DNA of 64,000 nt, taken from positions 17,742,040-17,806,039 of the forward strand of contig CM065170.1 of the NCBI GenBank assembly GCA_033026295.1, in the 5' to 3' direction. The notes beneath the pieces are model-generated. The model saw nothing but the letters and a program-made list of their open reading frames with translations, made no database searches and was not told the DNA's origin. Numbering within the stretch: the first letter of the stretch is position 1; the number at the start of each line of letters is the position of its first letter. Of the stretch, positions 49,001 through 60,250 are shown piece after piece. A program made the position numbers and the translations under genes. This DNA comes from Channa striata. Its lineage: Eukaryota; Chordata; Actinopteri; Anabantiformes; Channidae.

Positions 49001-50784
49001 CGTGAGCGTCTACTATTAATGGCCTGTATTCTCTGTCCTGCAATCTGTTAGACGCAGATATACTGCTGCCTGTTGTCCTCAGGCTGCTGCAGAACCAATC
49101 TCTTTATTGGCTCCACCAGTGAAGGTGTGTCTGCCCACCAGATAAATGAATTCCTCTCAGCTAGCTGCTATTAACCTGCGCACTTTACGTTGTGTGCCAA
49201 AAGAGGAACAGCAAGAGACAGACAATTATCGGTGGATGAGGACGAGGGTATGTCTGTGTTGAGCGGAGAGTCAGAGATGAGCATAGTATTCAAGCATAAC
49301 AGGGAAGATGAGCCGCATACAGACGGGAACTAACAGGTGAGGGCAGACGGGGCCTGGTGATTACAGGGAGAGAGGGAATGGCGGTTAGCAATCAATAAAT
49401 GAAAACGCCTGGGGGGACAAACGGCTGAAAGACGGGGAGAAAGTAAGAGGGAAAGTGAGAGAGACAACAGGCAGACAACAACCAAAAAGTGAATGTGAGA
49501 GGACTGTGTGTGTGTGTGTGTGGATGGATCAGTGGACAGAAATTTAGGACGAACGTTACAGTCCAGAGCTGGGATCACGACAATGGACGGCCACACTACA
49601 ACACGATGTGCATTTCCAGTCTAAACATTCTACACTGTCCCACATCCTCGGCTTGTTTCGAACGTCTTCATGCTTCCGATATTTTTACCTTCCCTCTAAA
49701 AATGTAGCAGAGACATGTCTTTCAGAAAAATTACTGCCTTTGATACAATATTGAATTTCTAAAAGATACTTTTTTTGAATTAAAAAAGCAAAGCAAATTA
49801 ACTTCTTATTCCTTTAAACTTATTCACCAGTCTTATGTACATGCATTGTTTAAGAACGACTTTTTGGCATATACCCACATGATACACATGAGACATAAAG
49901 GTTGAATTGTAGAGAGTCTTTTGGCCAGATTCTCACTGCAGCCTGTTCTACGTGTTGCTTCATGGACCACATGCCCTTAGAGCTCACTGCCATCTTACCT
50001 TGTGTCTCTTCTGGTCAGTGTTACGATGCCGTCCATCCTCCAAAACCCTCTATGGATGTTGTGATGTGACTGGCTGTGGGCTAGTCCTGTGCCCTTTCTG
50101 GCCATAAAGGTTTATAGATAAGCATTATTGAGTTGGCCTAAGTTTGAGCACGTTTCAGTCATGGTTGGGGTCTGGGAATTAGCATTTGGAACATTCCCTT
50201 GAGATAAAGATTTGCTACAGTTTGTGTCTTCTCCATAAAGACCGTACTCACGTTGTTCTGCTGCAGTCTGATTTTTGTGGTTGCTAGTACTTTTTTTATC
50301 ACTTTTTTATGAGGTGAAAAATTTTACCTTCTTTACCAATATGTGGGAGGGGTGAAGGGCTAAGTTTTGTCTTTATCCAAGCACACTGACACATTGAGGG
50401 AAGGTTGACATGGTGGAAATTGGAGTTTCAGGGTTGAAGTCCCAAGAAATGAATGAGATCATGTTTTACAGCCTGGTCGAAACAGTGCACATAATGCCAC
50501 ATGCAGAGTAGATATCAAAAGCAGCTGAGATAAACCTTTTCTTTTTTAATAACAGGTGAAATGTCTTGTAGTCATTGGCCAGTGGTTCATTATTTTTAGA
50601 GTTTCCCCTGTATAGTGACGTACCCTGGGCAGCGTTTTGGCCGTTGTTAAAAAAACCGACTATTTTAATCAACAAAATTAATATTATTTTTCAACTTAGT
50701 ATTCCTTGTCAAAAAATTTCGCATTACTTGTTAAATTGCTTTTCTAAATAGTGATGGTCTGACAGAATTTTATCCATCCCATAT
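46078..50784. other. Unannotated sequence
   Basis: No gene recognised. CA/GT-rich stretches occur near 47088-47276 and a (GT)n run at about 49507-49522. The frames of 60-115 codons here lack domains. Confidence 0.4.
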
Positions 50785-50880
50785 GCACTCAGAAGCACAT
50801 TCACATCTACGGGAAATTTAGAGTCACCATTTAAAGCTAACAGTCTTTGGACTGTGGGAGGAAACCAACTGCCCATCTTA
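50785..50880 (-). repeat. Teleost dispersed repeat, copy 5
   Basis: Contains 'acattcacatctacgggaaatttagagtcacc' and 'ctttggactgtgggaggaaacc'. Truncated on both sides. Confidence 0.75.
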
Positions 50881-51129
50881 GCACTTGCACAATTTACATG
50901 TAACTATAACGTTCTTATCATCACTGGTCCCGATAAAAGCTTTGTTGTCACGTCCATGCTCATACATTTTAGCTGTGGGTAAGTGGGTATGGAAGAGAAC
51001 CACCCCCTCTTCAAAGCCTGAAATGAAAACAGCTTGATTTACTCAATGCATGTCACGTGGGAATAAAAAAAACAGCTCTGAATGTTAGTAAAAGATAAAA
51101 AACTAGCATAACTTCATTTGGCAAAGGAC

Positions 51130-51720
51130 CACCCGCCTCCAATACTATTTTGTGGACCCACCTTTTGCTTTAGGTACAGCCTCGAGTGTTTGGGTACTTC
51201 GTTACCACCTTTGAACACATACAGAGACGAATGTTTTTCAAAGGCTCACCCACATTCGATGACGACAGCTGGTGGACTGCAGTCTTCAGGTCTTTCCACA
51301 GATTTTTAACAGACTTCTCCACGTGAGGCCATTCATCTTTTTCTCGTTCAGCCACCGGACGGCCGGTTTGACTGTGTGCTTGAGTTATTTTCATGTTGAA
51401 AGGGGAACCTTCTTCCCATCTTCACCTTTCTGAGGGCAGCAGGTTTTCCTTTAGAATCTGACTTGACCCCATCCATTTCCCTTCCATCCTATCAAGTTTC
51501 TCAGTCCACGCTGAAACATCCGCACAACAGGATGCTGCCAAGTTCATACTTTAATCTAGGTATGGTGTCTTTGGACAGTAGTTTCTTTCTGCCAGACATG
51601 CTGGAATTACTGGAGAATACTGCAGAATTTTGGTCCATAGAGCTGGACCCAGAATCTTCCAGGTGCTTTTTGGGAAAGCTTAAATAAGTAATAATACATT
51701 TATTGTGTCCTTGTAGAGCT
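51130..51720 (-). pseudogene. Tc1/mariner transposase relic, catalytic half
   Basis: The minus strand encodes scattered pieces of a Tc1-family DDE transposase: a 'LWGCFS'-like LLCGCFS near 51510, GRRFPFQHEN near 51410 (the QxDN block), and EKSVKNLWKDLKTAVHQLSS at 51265-51330 (the block following the catalytic Asp/Glu). Order and spacing fit the C-terminal two thirds of the protein. Multiple frameshifts and stops show it is dead. No inverted repeats are visible. It is a different copy, and probably a different subfamily, from the relic at 19 kb. Confidence 0.75.
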
Positions 51721-52820
51721 ACTGATACATAAACCTTCAATAAACATCTCCTGACATCTTTTGAAAAGTATCTTGACACCCATATTGGAACAAAGAAAAA
51801 AAATACATATAGTTTTATTTCTATTTTATTTAGTTTTATCTACAAGCCATTTTCTAATATCATTAAAAGCAGCTTGTTCTTTTATGTTGTCCATGTACAA
51901 TTTTCTACTAATAATCTGAAGGAAAACAAAGCAGTAATAGTGTCATTTTTTGATAAGTTTGAATAAAACTTGGTGTGAGTAGAACTAGTCATTTAAAATT
52001 AAATAACCGTATTGAATTAAAACAAATACAAAGATTGAATTTATAAAATACCAAGAGAGACAAGAATGAATTATTCTTTATCAAAAGCATATTTTTCACC
52101 ATTCAACATGTCCATGGCCTGCCACGAATAAAAGACATGTTGTGAACAAATGAAAAGGCAGCAGGTCTACAGAACTGTAACCGAGTAACAGACAGTCAGC
52201 CGTGGGGGATCCGTACTGTACTGTATTATTTCGATCCCTGTGGACACGAGGACAGATTTGTTTCTCTGTCGAATCAATGCTTGAGTCTCCCATAGCACTT
52301 TCCCTCGCATTTATCTTCTTGACTTTGATTTCATTGTTGGAGCAGAGTGGAGGATATCTCCTCGTGAATGTTGGAGCTCAGCAGATCCAGCACTCATTCA
52401 TCTCTGTTGGATTCTCTGTCGCTTGTCGTCTTATTTTCTCGGTGGAAATGCCGCCATGCTGCACTGTGACAGTTCAAACAGCTCCCTTTAGATTTGGTCG
52501 GTATCTGGATTACTGTATTGATCATGTCTGTCTTCTGGACATGCAAACGAAACGACAAGGAAAGAAATCGGCGGATTGACTCGCTGCCATAATGTGCACT
52601 CGGCCTTCGCTCATTTTCAATTTTTTTTGAATGTTCACCATAACTTCTTCTTCTGCGGGTCAATTTTGCATTAATCTATTTCTCTGCCACTTGAGGCAGT
52701 TGTGCTCCGTGGGTTATGACACAGGCCATTGCCCAGGTCACTGGTGTGTGAAAGGAATGAGAAGGGGGAATAAAGTCACCTGGAACCCTGCAGCGTCCAG
52801 TAAATAGCTTTAATTACACA
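51721..52820. other. Unannotated sequence with a 125-codon open frame
   Basis: The plus strand is open from 52202 to 52579 (125 residues, one hydrophobic stretch LALSLAFIFLTLIS). The antisense strand is also largely open there, and CpG is more frequent than around it. No domain, donor or acceptor decides whether it is real. Confidence 0.3.
52809..52814 (-). promoter_or_regulatory. Candidate poly(A) signal ATTAAA
   Basis: ATTAAA on the minus strand lies seven bases beyond the stop codon of the candidate last exon at 52821-52985. The variant hexamer is common in vertebrates, but the spacing from the stop is very short. Confidence 0.35.
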
Positions 52821-52985
52821 TTACAAAAGGCAATCTTGGTCTTGAGTCTGTATTTTTAAGACGTCAGAGTTGTCCCGTGTCTTAGGGTCAATTTGACCTT
52901 TTTCAGCCTTATCCCATTCCATCAGGACATTCGTCAGTCGAAACAGTCTCTCCTGCTCTGACTGTGCAAGTGTGGCTTTGTAAAT
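52821..52985 (-). CDS. Candidate terminal coding exon
   Basis: On the minus strand 'actttttgttttatttgatgcag' is a strong acceptor. The following 165 bases are open in phase 0 and end in TAA: IYKATLAQSEQERLFRLTNV, then LMEWDKAEKG and a polar tail. The peptide is charged and helix-rich, coiled-coil-like. A donor 296 bases upstream (53281) matches in phase 0. Together they read through NIAQ-IYKA without a break. The protein is not recognised. Confidence 0.45.
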   Translation of the reverse strand: MYKATLAQSEQERLFRLTNVLMEWDKAEKGQIDPKTRDNSDVLKIQTQDQDCLL

Positions 52986-53281
52986 CTGCATCAAATAAAA
53001 CAAAAAGTTATAAAATTTACCTGAATAAATTTAATTGAATCAACTCTGCTTTGCAACGTATTAAAAATCTATATTGTTTTTGTTTTAAACTGATTAATAC
53101 ACATGCACAAAAAAAAATATTATTTCTTTTCCTTGCATAACTGTCTTGGCTCTGGTATATTGTCAAACCCTTTTTGATTTCACCCACTAATATTCAGCTG
53201 TGACTGAGTGGCCTCCTCACTTGTCTCTTACTTGTGTGGTCATTAATTTTTAAAGACAGCCTCATCTAGGCAGAATTTTAC

Positions 53282-53462
53282 CTGTGCAATATTCTTTCCA
53301 TTTGGTAACGATGGATTTAATTTGAACTTTTGCTTTTCAAAAATCTTTTTGCTTTGATTAAGTACTGTGTTTTCTTCATGGTGTAGTTCTACCACCACTA
53401 ATTGGATTATTATTACAGTCACTTGAAACTCAGACGACCTCCGTTTGTGTAATTTTAATTTT
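53282..53462 (-). CDS. Candidate exon preceding 52821-52985
   Basis: A minus-strand open segment of about 181 bases ends in 'attgcacag' before GT at 53281-53280 ('gtaaaa'), a good donor. It encodes KLKLHKRRSSEFQVT, a hydrophobic patch (VIIIQLVVVEL), then NQSKKIFEKQKFKLNPSLPN. A possible acceptor AG lies at 53463-53464 after a T-rich stretch, which would make the exon phase 2 to phase 0. The start is less certain than the end. Confidence 0.38.
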
Positions 53463-54160
53463 CTAAATTCCAAAAACCATTTGGTTGCACAAAAAATGTT
53501 TGATTGTGTCTCTCTTAAGGCGAAAGAAATATTTATTTTCTGTTTTGTATCTTAAACGACGTCGCATTAAAATCTGTTTTCACTTTGTACAAAAGGAGCC
53601 TTTTTGTGTCGATCAGCGTCGCAGTCGCCAAATTAAATCGACCAGGGCTGTGATGAATTCATGACTTTCCTCTATTCACGTTTACCAAAATACAAAATAC
53701 TCTACAACTAGAACACCCACAGCTCCAGCAGCATGTTAAGCAAAGAAATACTGTAACTCCTCCAACTAAGAAAACTAATAACGAAAAAAAGTATACAACA
53801 GACAACAATCATTATTCCAAGCTCACACTATGCTCTTCTGTCATCAGAGGTGTGTCAAATGGGGTAATAGGCTCTACCAGGGAGCTTTACCTTCGGGCTA
53901 ATGGCCAAGTGGAATTATTGTAATTACTTGTGGGCTCATCACTCTTATATTATGACCAGTGAGTGTTACCTGTCTGCTGTGCTCCCACACAGTAAAGGTC
54001 ATTACATGTGCAGGATTAATCTTCATCCTCAAGAGGGGCTGCACAAAGTGCTCATCATTTATAAACCACATATAAGGGAATTATTGCACGGCCGTTACTC
54101 CCCATAAGTAAACGGACAATATTTTAATGAATGCAGTGTTGGGTTAATACCTGTAATTTC
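53463..54160. other. Possible intron or spacer
   Basis: Between the candidate exons at 53.4 and 54.2 kb I see no repeat and no coherent coding sequence. Confidence 0.3.
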
Positions 54161-54166
54161 TTTATT
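54161..54166 (-). promoter_or_regulatory. Candidate poly(A) signal AATAAA
   Basis: AATAAA on the minus strand lies ten bases after the stop codon of the candidate exon at 54177-54305. Just beyond it 'attacag' followed by 'gtatta' looks like a splice donor, so the segment could instead be internal with an unexplained stop. Confidence 0.35.
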
Positions 54167-54176
54167 GCTGGTTTAA

Positions 54177-54305
54177 TCAAACCATGCACCCAGCTATGAG
54201 ACAATCAGAGTCAGTGAATGCCTTTTCAAGGACAATGTAGGCGCGTTTCTCGTTATTGCTCATTTTTTTGTCACCCAAGAGGAAGTGAGGGCGAATCTCT
54301 TCACC
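54177..54305 (-). CDS. Candidate exon with strong acceptor
   Basis: The minus strand has 'cctttgttttccccaccag', the best pyrimidine tract and acceptor in the window, leading into 43 codons including a TGA stop. The peptide begins GEEIRPHFLLGDKKMSNNEK, continues RAYIVLEKAF and ends AGCMV. It contains several CpG-bearing Arg codons, unlike the AT-rich surroundings. It may be an alternative last exon of the same gene as 52.8-53.5 kb, or the end of a separate gene. The product is not recognised. Confidence 0.42.
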   Translation of the reverse strand, partial: GEEIRPHFLLGDKKMSNNEKRAYIVLEKAFTDSDCLIAGCMV

Positions 54306-56984
54306 CTGGTGGGGAAAACAAAGGCTTAGGGCGACATAATTAAAGGGAGCCTGCACGCAGAGTTTTATCTTACCACACAGCATGAGGATACCTATGGCCT
54401 ACAACTCAACATCCTGCCAATTTGATTACTATTATTATCACTGCAGGCAGCAATCCATGAAGGATTTATTTAGAAAGAAAATCCCTCTGAGGTACAGCAG
54501 AGGATAGGAGAAGGCTATTGTTCAAAGAAACGTGAAGCAGTTTTTTGAGGCTACCCACACATCACTGAAGTAAAATAAAATGGATCTATGTATCTGTACA
54601 TGTGTAGCCATGATCAGTATTTTTAGTGTTTTAAATGACAATGCGATAATGTGAAACCTACAGACAATTATCACATAAATTTGCAGCTACCACAACAGCA
54701 AAGTAACAGGCCGTAAACCAAAAATTAACAGTTAAATCATCTGGAGGGATTTTGATATAGTTCATGGAGGGAAATCTGCTGTCTAATGAAATCCCTAAAA
54801 ACTGTATCAAATATACTGTATGTCCTGGAGCATGAAATGGGCTTGTTCTCATTCCCGAGGCATCAAAAAGTGCCGCTTTGTCCAGACCCTTTGCATCATC
54901 TACTGATGCTTAGGGGAATCATTTTGTCTGTGAGTTACACATGGAGATTTGATTGTAGTTCTATCAAAAGTCAATGCTTCAATATTTGACCCCTAAACCA
55001 ATAACTCACTATATGAAGTGAAAAAGTCTCATCAGGAGGTGGACAGGGTTTTTCCACAGCAGACCAAGTGTTCGATTCTAGTGCGAGACGTTGTGGACAA
55101 CGATGATCATAACTCATGGTTGTGCACATGGTTGCAAGGAAGTAGTGTTTTGTCTTTACCTAATTTATTAAGCTGAACCGTACCCGGAAGGTGTTTTCCC
55201 TAACACTAACACCAATTTGTGTCATTCTTGTAGTGTCAATGCAATACGCCAAAGGATATGAAAAACTATGTAATTTGACGCCTTAGGAAGCCTCATATTA
55301 TAAACATGTAACCACAACTTCATTGGTCTTCTGGGAAGTTGATACACAACCTTAATCAACTTGTCAGAACTCTACCACAGATACAGTTTGAAATGATCAT
55401 GGACCGAAACGTCAAAACCTACAGGAAGCAATTGACAATCGAGTTATTAATGTAATCCACAACAGCAAGTTTCAGCAGCTGTTGAGCTCTGAGAAGATCT
55501 ACAACCTGACTTATGTGGCTGAAGGACACCTTTGCCCTTTAGTCACAGCACTCATATAAGAGTCAATAGTGATTAAAGTCACTTGTGTCACCACTTAATG
55601 GAGCAAAAGCACCTGAGTCTTTAATATTTAGAAGAAATTTACCCAAAGCAAAAGTTGAAAAAAGACTTGTAAAAGTGGTACATTAATTAGTATTAGTATA
55701 GAGGCTAAGGGGCCGTGGGTTAAAGTTGTCCAAATTGATAAATAACATGCAATGAAAGTCACAGTCAAAATGCTAAATTGCTCATAAAGCTCAGTAAATT
55801 GTTATTTTAAATGCATTTTCTTTTGTGATACCACTACATACAATTGATTATTTTATTTTGAATTTAAAATCCGTTATTTCAAAGCTCCAGTCTCCAGTCT
55901 GGCTTTATGTGCTGGCAGTAAAAACTGAAACACTGAAGGGGAAGTAAGAGGAAATGAAAAATATAGATGCTCAAGATGGCAGTCATTAATTGGCTGTTTA
56001 AACTGTTGAAATTAGCAGTGATTAACTTTCTTTTGTGACTGTAGAATGAATCACTGCATCACTAAAAAGGGAGAAAGATGGTGTAGATATGTTGAATGCT
56101 CACAAGAGTTTTTAATGGGAGTCAGTGCAGCATATCAGCTTTTCAGCTTCGGTTTCAGGGGAACAGGTGTAATAAATTGTGATCAGTGATCTTTCAGAGG
56201 AGAAATAAGAGTGTAGGGCTTAGCTGATGATGTATTTCTCATTGAGAGCATTGCTGATCAGCGCATGTAATGAAAGGACTATTTATAGCGAAGCAGAGTA
56301 TCGAGAGCGGTGCTGAGCACACAGGAGGCTGCAAACTGAACCCACGTCGGCTGGTCCTACAGATCCACCTTCATCCTGTCCTCCTCACCGGGACACACAT
56401 CACTGAGGACACCATGATACAGTAAATTGTTTCAGTTCAGCAGATAAACGTGAGAAATTAAAATATAATTCAATTATGGAAAGCAGCCTTTGGACTTTTG
56501 GGAAAGTAGCAGTTTGTTTTAGAAGTGTAAGATTTTAATAATTTAAAAGAAGATATTCTGGAAGGACCTCAGTAAGAAGAGGATGTGGTCCTTCAAAAGA
56601 CAGACTGTTATTTCAAAGACTCCAAGTCGATGTGAGAGAAGTAGCATCAATAAAGACCAACTGCTGTGTTGACTCACATCTCTCCAATCTCAGCTGCTAA
56701 AGTCTGTAACTCCTTCAGAGGAGTCAGACAGAAGGCCACATTTGACCACACCCTTCATACTTGCTACTTATTTATACCCTTATTAACGTGTACCAATTAT
56801 TCAGCACCTTGCCACTTGAGTGCATATACGTCATTGATTTTTATTTCACTTAATGTAATAATGATAATTTCCTAATGGTAATGATAATTTTACTATTGAC
56901 TTGAATAGTAAATTTTAATATTTTAAATTGTAAATTACTCAATAAGTGCTACATACACATCCAAGAAGAGATGGTTCTAATTTT
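54306..56984. other. Unannotated sequence
   Basis: No confident gene. The minus strand near 54660-54800 has an acceptor-like 'atatttgatacag' and a frame ending NFWFTACYFAVVVAANLCDN before a stop, too weak to call. Confidence 0.35.
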
Positions 56985-57131
56985 TTGGCCACCGTGTTTA
57001 AAATGAATGGTGTGGCTTAAACATAAGAAGCACCTCCTCTTATAATGCCCTCCAGTACAACTCCACTAACCACTTTGACCTCAGTCATAAACACATATTA
57101 GAATTATCACCTTTGTGAGAGTTCCAACTTA
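56985..57131. repeat. Older dispersed repeat, left part, split by the RTE insertion
   Basis: Holds 'tataatgccctccagtacaactccactaaccac' and runs into the target site. With 60126-60250 it reads as one fish repeat whose tail is 'tggattatattagaatgtacaggtgaacctaataaagtggcc'. The class is not resolved. Confidence 0.55.
57118..57131. repeat. Target-site duplication, left copy
   Basis: Fourteen bases AGAGTTCCAACTTA, repeated exactly at 60126-60139, flanking the RTE element. Confidence 0.93.
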
Positions 57132-60125
57132 CTACTACTTCTCTTTTGGCTTTTCCCATCAGGGGTCGCCACAGCAACTCATCCTTTCCACTTCACTCTG
57201 TCCTGGGCATCTTCCTCTCTGGCACCAGCTAACCTCATGTCCTCTGTTAGAACATCCATATATCTCCTCCCTGGTCGTCCTCTCGCCCTCTTGCCTGGCA
57301 GCTCCATCTCCAACCTTCTACCAATATAATCACTATACCTCCTCTGCACATGTCCAAACCATCTCAATCTGGCCTCTCTGACTTTGTTGCTAACACAGGC
57401 AACATGCGCTGTCCCTCTGATGAACTCGTTCCTTATTCTGCCCAACCTCGTCACTCCTAAGGAGAACCTCAACATCTTCATCTCTGCTGCTTCCATCTCT
57501 GCCTCTTGTCTCTTTCTCACTGCTACTGTCTCTAACCCATAGAGCAGAGCTGGTCTCACCACTGTCCTGTACACCTTTCCTTTGAGTCTTGCTGACACTC
57601 TTCTGTCACACAACACTCCTGACATTTTCCTCCACCCACTCCAACCCGCCTGCACTCGCCTCTTCACCTCTTTTCCACACTCCCCATCACACTGAACTGA
57701 TGACCCCAACTACTTAAACTCCTGCACCTTCTTCACCTCAGCCCCCTGTAACCTCACGCTTCTACCTGGCTCCCTCTCGTTTAGAGACATGTATTCTGTC
57801 TTGCTACGACTGACTTTCATGCCTCTTCTTTCCAGAGCAAACCTCCACCTCTCCAGCTGTTCCTCCACCTGCTCTCTTCTCTCACTGCAAACCACAATGT
57901 CATCTGCAAACATCATTGTCCAGGGAGATTTCTGTCTGACCTCATCTGCCAACCTGTCCATCAGCATAGCAAACAAGAAAGGACTCAAAGCCGATCCTTG
58001 GTGTAGTCCCACCTCCACCTTGAACTCCTCTGTCTGATCTATGGCACATCTCACCACTGTCATGCTCCTCTCATACGTGTTCTGGACTACTCTGACGTAC
58101 TTCTCTGCCACTCCCAACATCTTCATACAGTACCACAGCTCCTCCCTCGGCACCCTGTCATACGCCTTCTCTAAATCCACAAAGACACAATGCAGCTCCT
58201 TCTGACCATCTCTGTACTTTTCCATCATCAACCTCAAAGCGAAAATGGCATCAGTGGTGCTCTTACGGGGCATGAAACCATACTGCTGCTCACAAATCTC
58301 CACCTCCTTCCTAAGCCTGGCTTCCACTACTCTTTCCCACAGCTTCATTGTGTGGCTCATCAGCTTTATCCCTCTGTAGTTGCTACAGTTCTGCGTGTCA
58401 CCCTTGTTCTTAAAGATCGGCACCAGAACGCTTCTCCTCCATTTCTCAGGCATCTTCTCACTCTCTAAAATCCTGTTAAACAGACCTGTCAGAAACTTCA
58501 CTGCTGTCTCTCCTAGACACTTCCACACCTCCACAGGTACGTCATCTGCTCTTCATCCTTTTCAGAGCCTTCCTCACCTCATCCTTTCTAATCTCTGCTC
58601 TGTCGTTTTTCTCATTCATCAGCTCCTCAAAATACTCCTTCCATCTTCTCTGCACACTCTCCTGGCTTGTTAGCACCTTTCCATCTCTGTCTTTAATCAC
58701 CATTATCTGTTGCAAATCTTTCCCATCTCTATCTCTCTGTCTGGCTATCCTGTACAAGTCCTTCTCTCCTTCCTTCGTGTCTAACCTGTCATACAGCTCA
58801 TCGTAAGCTTTCGATTTGGCCTTTGCCACCTCCCTCTTCAATCTGTGCTGCCCTTCCTTGTACTCCTGTCTACTTTCCTCAGTCCTTTCCACATCCCACT
58901 TCCTTTTAGCCAACCTCTTCCTCTGGGTGCAGTCCTGTACTTCCTCAATTTCACCACCAATTGCCTTTTTCTTCTTTCCTTCTTCCAGATGACACACCAA
59001 GCACCTTCCTACCTGTTTCCCTGATTACCCCTGCTGTAGTTTCTCAGTGATCTGGAAGCTCTTCCTGACCACCCAAAGCCTGTCTCAACTTCTGCCTGAA
59101 GTCCTTGCAAGTTTCTTCATTCTTTAGCTTCCACCACTTGGTCTTCTTTTCTGTCTTTTTTCTCTTCTTCTTCCTGACCACCAGAATCATCTTACACACC
59201 ACCATGAGGTGCTGTCTGGCTACACTCTCTCCTACCACCACTTTGCATTCACTAACCTCTCTTAAATGACCTTTTCTACATAGAATGTAGTCCACCTGTG
59301 TACTCCTACCTCCACTCTTGTATGTCACTCTGTGTTCCACTCTCTTCTGGAAGTAAGTGTTGACTACTGCCATTTCCATCCTCTTAGCAAAGTCCACCAC
59401 CATCTGTCCTTCTGGATTCTTTTCCTTTACACCAAACCTGCCCATCACCTCCTCATCATTTCTGTTCCCCTCACCAACATGCCCATTGAAGTCTGCTAAA
59501 ACTACTAGTCTCTCTCCTCTGGGGATAATCTCTACGACCTCAAAACTCACTCCAGAATCTCTCCTTCTCTTCTAACGCACAGCCAACTTGTGGAGCATAC
59601 CCACTGACTACGTTCACCATCCCCCTTCGATTTCTAGCTTTAAGCTCATCACCCTGTCTGAGACTCTTTTCACCTCACATTCTTCACAAACTCCCCTTTC
59701 AGGAAAACAGGATCACCAATACTACGTGCTTTGCTGCCCTTCCACCTCGTCTTCTGCACACACAGGACATCTACCTTCCTTCTCTCCATCATGTCTGCCA
59801 GCTCTCTACCTTTCCCTGTCATTGTGCAAACGTTAAGAGTCCCTACTCTCAGATCTAAGCTCCTGCTTTTCCTCTTCTCTCTCTGTCCACGAACCCTTTG
59901 CCTCCTCTCCTTCTTCAACCAACAGTAGTCCATTTTCCACCGGCACCCTGTAAGTTAACAGCACCGGTGGCGGCCGTTGTTAACCTGGGCCTCGACCGAT
60001 TCGGTATGAAATTGCTATGGATGACTCGCATGGTTGTTCTTGGCAAGTTTTACGCCGGATGCCCTTCCTGACGCAACCCTCTCTATCCAGGCTTGGAACT
60101 GGCTTGCAACCCCTGTGGCTAGATT
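57132..60125 (-). pseudogene. RTE-clade LINE, near full length, inactivated
   Basis: The element runs minus, 3.0 kb, between perfect target-site duplications. 5' UTR: 'gggcatccggcgtaaaac', then a start before MDYCWLKKERRQR. Endonuclease domain: LRVGTLNVCT, LCVQKTRWKG, ADFNGHVGEG, TQVDYILCR and the RQH block. Linker, then reverse transcriptase: NYRGIKLMSHTMKLWERVV, QYGFMPRKSTTDAIFALR, FVDLEKAYDRVPREELW, GLHQGSALSPFLF, FADD (57899-57910). The C-terminus ends in CGDP. The 3' end is a short 'agtagtagtaa' repeat. Damage: deletion after ARSIG, frameshift and stops near 59600, a stop after PDH, a frameshift near 58960, a deletion at the linker/RT join (58540), an amber codon at 57710-57712 and a final frameshift. 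Confidence 0.93.
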
Positions 60126-60139
60126 AGAGTTCCAACTTA
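60126..60139. repeat. Target-site duplication, right copy
   Basis: Exact copy of 57118-57131 at the 5' end of the RTE element. Confidence 0.93.
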
Positions 60140-60250
60140 AAAACTGACAAATTAGAACTTTGTAAAATCCGAATTCTTGGCAGAGCTGCTGTACTGGATT
60201 ATATTAGAATGTACAGGTGAACCTAATAAAGTGGCCAGTAAGTGTATATG
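60126..60250. repeat. Older dispersed repeat, right part
   Basis: Continues the repeat interrupted at 57131 and ends 'aacctaataaagtggccagtaagtgta', a tail seen at the end of many fish interspersed repeats. Confidence 0.55.

Noticed and set aside
52202..52579. 125-codon plus open frame
   Set aside because: No domain, no splice signals, and the opposite strand is open as well. Kept only as a remark in the region entry.
54658..54852. Minus frame after 'gatacag' ending NFWFTACYFAVVVAANLCDN
   Set aside because: Pyrimidine tract weak, AT-rich, no phase-compatible partner found.
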